Made by a program: the position numbers and the translations under genes. From the NCBI GenBank assembly GCA_015039315.1, contig WIDE01000330.1, positions 1-10,035 of the forward strand: a stretch of 10,035 bases of DNA, read 5' to 3'. The notes under the pieces were generated by a model. That model was not told the DNA's origin. It worked only from the letters and a program-made list of their open reading frames with translations, and searched no databases. This document shows positions 1 to 7,000 of the stretch, in pieces. This DNA comes from Clavulina sp. PMI_390 (lineage: Eukaryota; Basidiomycota; Agaricomycetes; Cantharellales; Hydnaceae). Position 1 is the stretch's first letter. Every line of letters starts with the position of its first letter.

Positions 1-150
1 ATTGTCGCAGGTACCATGATGATGAATGGGATGTCTCCACCCCGAACTTTTACGAATCTAGCTGCGTTAGGAGCGGCTATTTTTGTCGGCATTCCTTTTT
101 ATTTTTCGCTCTGTTGTTCTTCTGATTGTGTTATTTGTCTGTCTACCTGA
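1..150 (+). CDS. Possible 3' end of an upstream gene (partial, hydrophobic)
   Basis: Frame 1 is open from the left edge to a TGA at 148-150, giving 49 codons. The reading contains a run of methionines, then SPPRTFTNLAALGAAIFVGIPFYFS, which is a plausible single membrane-spanning helix (about residues 19-36), followed by a Cys/Ser-rich tail. I do not recognise the family. If real, it is the last exon of a + strand gene convergent with the host gene at 944-2358. The stretch around 100-150 is T-rich with a TGCAG at 150-154 that resembles an intron end, so the true reading may splice out before this stop. The short length and missing upstream sequence keep confidence low. Confidence 0.3.
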   Translation: MVAGTMMMNGMSPPRTFTNLAALGAAIFVGIPFYFSLCCSSDCVICLST

Positions 151-943
151 TGCAGAGGTGTCGGGAGTGCTTTTCCCCACTGTGGTTTTTATTGCAGCCT
201 GGCACCGCCACTCGGTGATGGTACTTGTGTTTGCGAATGAGTTCTGTATCACCACGTATTCTGATTCTTTGATCATAATTTAGTGTGTTTCTAGTCTAGC
301 CGCCAGTGCTCTCCAAGGATTTTTGTGTTCATCCTATCTGCTTTGACGAGCATCTTGTACGAGAGCACCCACATCGTCGCAATAGGTTGAGTGGATATCA
401 GTCTGCGTTGTTGTTGATAAATATGATGAAGACATACAAAGCAGCGCTCTGCTCAGAGTCTGCTGTCTGAACGAGCCAAATCCCGAGGCTGAAGGGTAAC
501 AAATCTGATGATTGTAGGGCGTGCTGCTAAGAAGCAGGAAATGGACGACTACATGGTACCGAATAGTAAGGGAAAGTCTTGTATGACGAGAAATGTATAA
601 AGAGAACGAGAGAATGAGCTCATGAGGTTGAGAGACCAGTCTAGATGAGACAATGAAGATAAGGGAGGGATGCATGAGACATGAAGATGAAGCTTGCTAT
701 TAGAAATGGATGATCAAATCCAAAGGAAATAAAGATAATTATAGAAAAATGCTGCTACAAGTTAATGCAAGTGGGGGGTGTCCAGTGCGTAGGGTCCAAA
801 ATTTGCGCTACAGGTGAATGAAATGAGTGAACAGAAATTTGTCCGTGATGATTGACGCTGCTCGGCAGGTCTGACAATGCTAAAATGATGCAATCGTGCA
901 AGAAGAATGTTGAACGTCCATGTATTCATGTGAAGTGAAGTGA
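151..943. other. Non-coding stretch between convergent genes
   Basis: No ATG-started frame longer than about 60 codons with protein-like composition is visible on either strand. The T-rich part near 90-270 and the A/G-rich part near 560-760 are compatible with 3' untranslated regions of the two convergent genes. I see no tRNA, rRNA or repeat structure here. Small palindromes such as ATGAGCTCAT near 613 look like chance. Confidence 0.5.
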
Positions 944-2358
944 TTAGAGCTTGTTATTAGCGTAGAGTGCGAGTAGAGTGACGCTGCAAGCGACACAAGC
1001 AATGCTGAAAGCCCATCTATACGGAAAAGAATAATGAGTAAAAAGGCCCGAAGAATCGATACAGAGCGTAGGAGATATCAACATACAGGCAAGCCCAAGC
1101 CCAAAGATCATCGTGATAGGGTCGATGCACCGACACGCTGGCGACAGTCTTCTCGCTCACCGCGCTTGCTGTTCTGGCCACTGTCGGCTTGATAGGTGTC
1201 TTGGCCTTGGGGGATAACGACATGCGGGCGAAGAACTTTTCGGTGCAAGGAGCGCTGCCGTTGACAGGGATGACGCTCGGTATGGAATCGACTTCGCGGC
1301 GGAGCGAGCCTATGCTCGAGATTGAGAGGCCCTTCGGGTTCTTCTTTGTCTTGATGCCAGGCCTGTTGATTTGGGGAGCGGCAGTGGAAGTGGGCTTGGG
1401 GCCACTTGCAATCACCTTCTCGTTCGAGGAATTGGAGCCGGAGCGCGAGGCGGGGGCAGGAGGGGGAGGAGCGCTGAGGTTTGAATGGGCGTAGTCGGTG
1501 TGGCGCCAGATGAGGCAAGCACCAACCAACCATAAGAGCGGGAACACTGGAGAGAGGACAATGAGCGCCTATATGCACATATACTATCGAGAATATGACT
1601 TACCAAAACCCATAAAGAAGATTGTGCGGGTGATGTTGTGCTTCTTCTGAGGGAGGGCGCCGCTTTCGATATCGCTAGGGCGAGCGACAGCCACAGGAAG
1701 TGATGCCTGTCTCTTGGTGGATGACGAGCTTGAGGTTGAACCAACAAGGGGAGGAGGCATGCCTCGGTTGGAGCGAACTTCGGGATAGGCGGGTTGTGGA
1801 AACTATACGGAAACATGAGGAAAAATAGGTTGAGGAACAGCGATCTCAAGAATACTATCCTAAATCGACACGTACCACTGCTCGGCTCCCAGTGGGGCCA
1901 GTAATGGAGTCAGCACGCGCGTCCGAGCCAATAGAGGTCGTTGTCTCGGCGGAGGCCCTCCCCGCCAAGTCCATGCTGCTGCCAAGAGTTGCGAGGCTAA
2001 TGCGGATGGCAGGTGGTACTTGGATTTGCTGCGCAGCCGTGAAAGGCGGAGTCTCCTTGCGTACAGGAAGACGGAGAGGCTGCGTCTGGGCTTCGGGGGT
2101 GACACTTCTGCTGCGGGGAAAGATTGACACATTCTCGAAGATGGCCGAGTCTACGTGGTAGAGGTCATCCTCGTCTTCCTCATCGTCCTCCCCATCAGAA
2201 GGATCGGAGACTTGGAAAGTCTCGCGGTCAACGAAGACGCCAGTGAAAGGATTTGGGACGCGAGTACGGTTCACCTCGGGACCGTTGAAGGATGTGATCG
2301 TATTCGATGAGTTGGAGTGCTGAATGGGGAAAGGAGGGATGGGAGTAGTGGTCGTCAT
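944..2358 (-). CDS. Four-exon fungal gene for a predicted two-helix membrane protein
   Basis: Exons on the - strand are 2358-1876, 1802-1604, 1546-1087 and 1016-944. The introns are 73, 57 and 70 nt, and all have strong donors (GTACGT, GTAAGT, GTATGT) and AG acceptors. Joined, they give 1215 nt, 404 aa plus TAA. The start ATG at 2358 has A at -3, and no other ATG lies between it and the upstream TATA-like box. The N-terminal half is low-complexity, rich in Ser/Thr/Pro, with an acidic run (DGEDDEEDEDD, about 55-65), so it is probably cytosolic and disordered. A first membrane segment spans about 222-241 (FFMGFVFPLLWLVGACLIW). The middle (about 245-370) is basic and Ser/Pro-rich. A second segment (about 382-400) sits at the C-terminus and was revealed only by splicing exon 4. 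The layout resembles uncharacterised fungal proteins with an FFxGFxFPxxW helix; that is recall, not a search. No catalytic motif is seen, so function is unknown. Confidence 0.8.
1017..1086 (-). other. Intron 3 of the host gene
   Basis: This is a 70-nt phase-2 intron with a GTATGT donor and a pyrimidine-rich TTCTTTTCCGTATAG acceptor. Without splicing the frame stops at the TAG of that acceptor. With splicing it gains a short last exon coding a second hydrophobic helix and a TAA at 944-946. Confidence 0.75.
1547..1603 (-). other. Intron 2 of the host gene (two candidate acceptors)
   Basis: This is a 57-nt phase-1 intron with a GTAAGT donor and a TCCTCTCTCCAG acceptor. This acceptor completes a hydrophobic helix (MGF joined to VFPLLWLVGACLIW). 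A nearer TATAG acceptor at 1569-1570 would make a 35-nt intron. It also leaves an open frame, but one that breaks the helix and ends near 1108, so I prefer the 57-nt form. Confidence 0.75.
1803..1875 (-). other. Intron 1 of the host gene
   Basis: This is a 73-nt phase-0 intron with a GTACGT donor and a TTTCCGTATAG acceptor preceded by a T/C-rich run. Unspliced reading hits TAG at 1855-1857. Removal joins exon 1 (ending ...SRAV) to an exon 2 that stays open for 66 codons. Confidence 0.8.
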
Positions 2359-2691
2359 GATTGATGAAAAAGTCTAGGTCGCGTAGGAGTTTCCTGGACG
2401 TTCAAGGCTATAATTCAGGATGAAGTTGAGTAGAGCTGACTCGATGGGGGTGTTTGTCGTGTAGACTGGGTAAGAAAGGAAGGTTGGGAGACTGCGTAGG
2501 AGTCGTAAGAATCGGCCAAGTCTCAAACAAAGGCAATAACGGCGAAGTAGATGAGAAATGGAGCACCAGCTCGCAAAAGATTTCAGTCAAGAAAGAAGAG
2601 GTGAGAAGGGTAAAGCAAATCGCAAGCCGTGTGTAGAGTGAAACCGGGTTGGGGGGGAGAGTTGGCAACGCGGAGGTACAGGGGTCTTATA
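2359..2691 (-). promoter_or_regulatory. Leader and TATA-like core promoter of the host gene
   Basis: On the - strand, TATAAG lies at 2691-2686, about 330 nt before the start codon. From there to the ATG at 2358 the - strand is strongly C/T-rich with no ATG at all, which fits a long 5' untranslated leader in a fungus. A start of transcription roughly 25-60 nt below the box is inferred, not seen. A - strand open frame through this leader has no ATG and a CT-rich composition, so I do not read it as protein. Confidence 0.45.
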
Positions 2692-2850
2692 CTTTCAGAA
2701 TATAATGAGCAATCTGGTCAATCACACCAAGTATTTGAGGCTCCGCCAATCTCAATTTGAAAATTATATGGTTGCTGCATTCTCTCGCTAGGCCTGGACC
2801 GGACGTTAAGGGGGTGGTAGACAAAGGCATATTGCAAGACGTGGGAGTTG

Positions 2851-2862
2851 CATCACGTGATG
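2851..2862. promoter_or_regulatory. 12-bp E-box palindrome (CATCACGTGATG)
   Basis: This is a perfect 12-bp palindrome centred on CACGTG, about 160 bp upstream of the host gene's TATA-like box. CACGTG flanked by TCA/TGA is the usual site type of fungal bHLH factors such as Cbf1-like proteins. Binding is inferred from the motif and position only. Confidence 0.4.
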
Positions 2863-3384
2863 GTCCATCCCCTGTCATTTTCAGGAGTTGCCGAACCGAA
2901 AGTAACACCCATGGTACGCCCCGCGAACGACAAGCCATGGAGGTGGTCAACCACATCTCACCCAAACACGCAGAAGCGAGACGCTGAACAGCGAAAAAGG
3001 GTAACTACCTTCGAGACCGACGAAGTTGCCTAGAATACCACTAGCACCACTACACCTGTAAAAACCTCGCAATCCCACCAGGATTGAGCTGCACACCAGC
3101 AGCCGACACCACACGCTCACCAGCGATTGTGGACCCCAGACCTGGGGACCTTCACGCAAGAAGGTGTTGAGGAACAGATAAACAAAAACACGCTCTATGT
3201 GCACATAACACGCCCGTACCGCCCACTGACAAACTACACAAGGCATCGCGCTTCTCATCAGCCATGGGCAGACAGCCCCCCCCCCCTCCCGAGTCGTGCC
3301 ACTGAAAATTTACGCGCCTAGAAATGAGCCTGCGCAAAGGCGGCGGGAAATTAAACATCACACAGTACTAAGCTACCGGCCGCG

Positions 3385-3576
3385 ATGCTTGACCGAGCTG
3401 ACAAATCAGCGCCAAGCGAGATAGACTGCTGCAAACCCCCAGCCCCATCATCATGGAGCATCCCGAGGCCGGGAGCCTTAAGAGGCGCTCGTGGCTCAAT
3501 GCGCGGAGCCAATCGAGGCGGCCCACGAGGCAATTTTGACGGCAGCAGCCGCAAGGCAACTCGCCGCTTCAAGTAA
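3385..3576 (+). CDS. Doubtful small ORF with an RG-rich C-terminus
   Basis: An ATG at 3385 opens a 63-codon frame ending at TAA (3574-3576). The second half has five Arg-Gly pairs in about 20 residues (RGARGSMRGANRGG) and ends in a basic tail (RKATRRFK), a composition typical of RGG-type RNA-binding tails. No RNA-binding fold precedes it. It could be a terminal exon, a gene relic or chance in GC-rich DNA. Confidence 0.15.
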   Translation: MLDRADKSAPSEIDCCKPPAPSSWSIPRPGALRGARGSMRGANRGGPRGNFDGSSRKATRRFK

Positions 3577-3596
3577 GCTCTCTAACCTCGTACATG

Positions 3597-3603
3597 TATA
3601 AAA
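3597..3603 (+). promoter_or_regulatory. TATA box (TATAAAA) just before the inferred LINE 5' end
   Basis: This is a perfect TATAAAA preceded by the palindrome TACATGTA (3591-3598). It lies a few bases before the inferred 5' boundary of the LINE. It may be the core promoter of the host gene to the right, now separated from it, and could by position drive LINE transcription starting near 3625-3635. Confidence 0.4.
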
Positions 3604-3607
3604 CCAA
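3600..3607 (+). repeat. Candidate target-site duplication, left copy (AAAACCAA)
   Basis: AAAACCAA recurs at 9789-9796, where it straddles the end of the poly(A) tail. Target-primed insertion gives such a duplication, often starting in A residues. Only CCAA is independent of the tail, so the match is short and could be chance. It is the best match I found in the region left of the ORF. Confidence 0.3.
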
Positions 3608-3708
3608 AAGCGCTCTGCGCACTGCTACCATAGCGTAACTTAAGCTTACATGTACACTAAAGAGACCTAAAAGCCCCCCAGAATAAAATTAAGATATTTA
3701 CTCCCCTC

Positions 3709-3725
3709 CTGCTAATATCTAGCAG
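3709..3725 (+). other. Perfect hairpin immediately before a small ORF
   Basis: CTGCTA, a five-base loop ATATC, then TAGCAG: a 6-bp perfect stem ending exactly one base before the ATG at 3726. A second inverted repeat (AGATATT near 3692 and AATATCT ending at 3720) overlaps it, so two alternative folds are possible. The role is unknown; it would be in the LINE leader. Confidence 0.5.
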
Positions 3726-3854
3726 ATGAGAAAAAACTCTTGCCCCAGGTGTCGAGCCCACAAACTATACAACACCCGAGCTGAATTTACTGCTGGACAT
3801 ACAGGTAAGCTCGGGTCAACCTGTCCCGGTAGCCCACTTGATACCGACACATGA
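3726..3854 (+). CDS. Small leader ORF of the LINE, Cys-containing
   Basis: ATG at 3726 to TGA at 3852-3854, 42 aa, starting MRKNSCPRCRAHK. It has a Cx2C pair near residue 6 and a third Cys near residue 33, but no complete zinc-knuckle pattern. It lies in the same frame as the main LINE ORF, from which it is separated by three in-frame TGA codons (3852, 3855, 3864). A CAG|GTAAGC donor-like site lies inside it. It may be an upstream ORF, a remnant of a longer N-terminus, or a first exon. Confidence 0.3.
   Translation: MRKNSCPRCRAHKLYNTRAEFTAGHTGKLGSTCPGSPLDTDT
3774..3816 (+). other. 9-bp perfect inverted repeat in the LINE leader
   Basis: ACCCGAGCT at 3774-3782 pairs with AGCTCGGGT at 3808-3816 across 25 nt. 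The right arm overlaps the donor-like GTAAGC at 3805-3810, so folding and splicing would compete if both occur. Confidence 0.5.
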
Positions 3855-3982
3855 TGACTGTCATGATCCGAGGCCGATCGGACCAGAAGCAGCGCATGCA
3901 AGTGGACCCCACCTGCTCGGTCTGGCACATCGACAGGGGGAAAAACCTTTACCGCTCCTTACACGCACTTGATACACAATAA
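3851..3982 (+). CDS. Second small leader ORF, overlapping the first by ATGA
   Basis: ATG at 3851 overlaps the TGA of the preceding small ORF (ATGA) and opens 43 codons ending in TAA at 3980-3982. The product is basic (MMTVMIRGRSDQKQRMQ...) with no motif I know. It overlaps the extended main frame in another phase. The ATGA overlap is of the kind used for stop-restart translation, but this could be coincidence. Confidence 0.2.
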   Translation: MMTVMIRGRSDQKQRMQVDPTCSVWHIDRGKNLYRSLHALDTQ

Positions 3983-4094
3983 AAACGGAACGCATGATAC
4001 TGGCTTTTGGACCTCCGCTGGACGAGAATGGCTGTCTCCCGCCGTTGAGCAGCCCTATGAAGACTCTGCGGAGGTATTTGGTAACGGACCTTCG

Positions 4095-7000
4095 ATGACA
4101 GGATGTGGCTGGGCGACGAGGTATACGGAGGCCCTCGATGACCAGCAATGGCTCATCAAGGATCCTCCAAAAGCCCCGGATGAACCCAAATACATCCCCG
4201 AGATTGAGATAAATTCACCCAACCTTAAAAATCACTCTCAATTAATAGCGCTGACCGGCGCGAGTAGCGAGATGAGCACGACTACACGTGTGGAGACCTC
4301 CACACGGGCAGACAAGCCCAACCCCAAACCAGGGAACCAAGCTCCGTGTGCCAATGCACTAACCGGTGCTACCAATGGCAACACAACCCTCCCCTCCCAC
4401 CAGAGCGGAGCGAGTAAAATGAATGAATCTACGAGCCCGCTACGCCTCCGAGGCGGTGCCGAGAATAATCACCCCCCTAGACGATCACCTGCAGCTATAG
4501 GAATCGCAACTCTCAATATCCGGGGTGCAAACAGTCAGCAGACAAAGGACAAATGGCCAAGAGCCCTCAACCTTCTCCACAGAAATAAAATAGCGATTGC
4601 AGCGCTACAAGAAACTCACTCGACTCAGAAACAGATAGATGGCCTCAACAAAGACCACTCAAGCTGGGAGATACACCACACAAGCAGCCCCGGCCGTGAG
4701 AGACGTAAAGCGGGTATTGCACTAGTCATTAACAAAGAAAAACTCCCAATGAAAGGCATAAAGATACGTGAGATTATCCCAGGGAGAGCAATATGGGCCC
4801 GCATCCCGTGGAGAAAAGGTATCCGAATCAAAATCCTGGCTGTTTATGCTCCGAACGACCCGGAGGAAAATGCTGCTTTCTGGTCTGAGATCCAAGACGC
4901 GCTAAAATGCCCCGGGAACGGCACCGTCACCCCAGTAGACTTCATCGTAGGCGATACTAATATGGTGGAGGACCCACGCGACAGATGGCCACAAAGGGCT
5001 GATGAGACACAAGCGATGGCATTCCAGGAACTCAAGAATGCGTACAGGCTACAAGATGGCTGGCGACGCTTCTACCCCTATCCAGATCGCCAACCAAGTT
5101 TTTTCCAGTCAGAAGAACAAGGCGGAAGCATGTCCAGGATCGATCGAATATACTGTACTGAAGAGATGTATAACCGTAGCACTGAGTGGAAAATATTTGA
5201 CCCCCTTATCGCAAAGTTGGACCACCATATTGCAGCAGTCTGGCTCAAGGATTACAAGACGCCCACACAGGGGCCAGGCCGGTGGTCGATGCCCCTGAGC
5301 CTTCTTGATGACCCAAAATTCATCAAGGCAGTCGACAAAGCCGGTAAATCGCTACAAACGAAAATGGAGTTCGCTCAGCAGGCTCGATCAGACGAATCGA
5401 ACCCACAGAAAGTTATGCAGACATTTCTATCATGGATAAAAGAGATATCACATACCTTCTCGGGAGAAAGGAGCGGCCGTATCATGACCCTCATTGGGAA
5501 ACTCCAAGAAGACCTAACCGAACTGACAAACGTTGAAGAATCTGCCGAGAGCTACGAGTGGAGCCAGCGCCAGGCATCTGCAATCCGCCAACAAATATAT
5601 GGGCTCACAATTGACAGACAAGAAGACATTCGGACAGCAAATATAACCATGCGACGAATTCAGAACGAAACACTCAACAAGGAGTGGTGTAAGAAAGGTA
5701 AAGAGAAGAAGGCCAGAGACGTGTTCCATAGATTACGTCGTCCACCAGCTGACCCCAATAATAACGACTCAGATGACGAGAGTGGAAACAGCGAAGCTGG
5801 ACTAGACGAGATGGAGGTTGATGACACAGAAGACCCAGAATCTGAACAATCAGACAGCGAGTCCGATACTGAAAGCATGGACGTAGACAGACCGGATGCC
5901 AGTAACCCAAGGGAGTCACAATTTGCCACCAAATCGAGAGAGATGGCGGAAATAATGGCGAAATATTACAAGAAGCTCCAGAAAGACACAGAAGACCCCA
6001 TGGTTAGAACAAGGGCTATGGAGGATGTCCACCTACACGCGCCGAAATGTACGGCGGAACAGTCGATGGATATGCAAAGGGCGATCACGTATGAGGAAGT
6101 CGAAGCTTCACTTAAACACTCCCCAATAGGAAAATCACCGGGCCTAAATGGCATCCCAAGCGAGCTCTACAAGAGAATGCAAGAAAGATACAACCAGACG
6201 CGAGACTCGAAGAAACCAACTGCAGATATTGTCAGAATCCTACAAATTCTTTTCAACGATGTCGAGAACCATGGAGTCACGGAAGCAGCGCTCTGCGATG
6301 GATGGATATGCCCTATATACAAGAAAAAAGACGCCTCACTACCTGAGAACTATAGACCAATCACCGTCCTTAACACAGAATATAAACTCTTAACGACCTG
6401 CATAATGTTCCGAATAGCCTCAATTGCTCCATTGATCATACACGAATCACAAGCCGGGTTTGTACCTGGACGCAGTATACACGATCAAATAGAACTTGTT
6501 AAACGAATGATTGAACTGTGCGAACGTGTGGAGGAGAACGGGTTAATCCTGGCCCTTGACCAGGAGAAAGCCTACGACCGCATCCTACACTCCTACCTAT
6601 GGAAAATACTGGAATCGTCTGGGTTCCCGAAACACACCATCTCCCTAATCTCAAGTCTGTACAAAAACGCAGAGAGCGTAGTAATGGTAAATGGCGACCT
6701 AAGCCGCCGCTTCAGAATAACACGAGGAGTAAGACAGGGGGACCCCCTCTCGTGCCTACTATTCCTCATAGCTATAGAACCGCTATCAAGCATGATCAGG
6801 TCCTCTGACGAGATCACTGGACTGGAAATTAAAACAGGACTCGAATCTGCACGCCATGCCCTTATAGCCCTCTTTGCTGATGATGCAACGGTGTTCCTGT
6901 CCAAAAACGATAAGCCCAGCTCCCTCTGGAGAATTCTAGACCTATGGTGCGACGCATCAGGCGCCAAATTCAACAAACCCAAAACGGTAGCAATACCAGT

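Larger units (their letters stand above)
2692..3596. other. Intergenic region, no convincing gene
   Basis: This is about 900 nt without a persuasive reading frame. It holds an E-box palindrome at 2851-2862 and an 11-nt C run at 3276-3286. It also holds a short RG-rich frame at 3385-3576, listed separately as doubtful. It is probably the upstream region shared by the host gene and whatever lay to the right before the LINE inserted. Confidence 0.45.

Noticed and set aside
1108..1578. Open frame of 156 codons on the - strand overlapping host exon 3
   Set aside because: It has no ATG start and is a frame shadow of exon 3. The spliced frame with membrane helices and consistent intron phases is better.
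2408..2668. 86-codon - strand open frame upstream of the host gene
   Set aside because: It has no ATG and a C/T-rich leader composition. It is best read as 5' untranslated leader.
3276..3286. 11-nt C run as an element boundary
   Set aside because: LINE 5' ends are not defined by C runs, no matching sequence flanks the 3' end, and a simple homopolymer explains it.
3590..3655. GTACATGTA / TACATGTAC pair as terminal inverted repeats of a DNA transposon
   Set aside because: The repeats are only 9 bp, each is nearly a palindrome itself, they are 48 bp apart, and there is no transposase or target duplication.
3969..4094. TTG at 3969 as the start of the LINE polyprotein
   Set aside because: Nuclear fungal genes do not normally start at TTG. 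The frame is simply open back to a TGA at 3864-3866, and the first in-frame ATG is at 4095.
4095..4457. A fused ubiquitin domain upstream of LRLRGG
   Set aside because: The 115 residues before the motif are Thr/Ser/Pro/Asn-rich and show none of the beta-grasp pattern of ubiquitin. Only the tail motif matches.
5660..5932. Ser/Leu-rich - strand frame inside the LINE
   Set aside because: It is the reverse complement of the acidic Asp/Ser linker, a typical shadow ORF.
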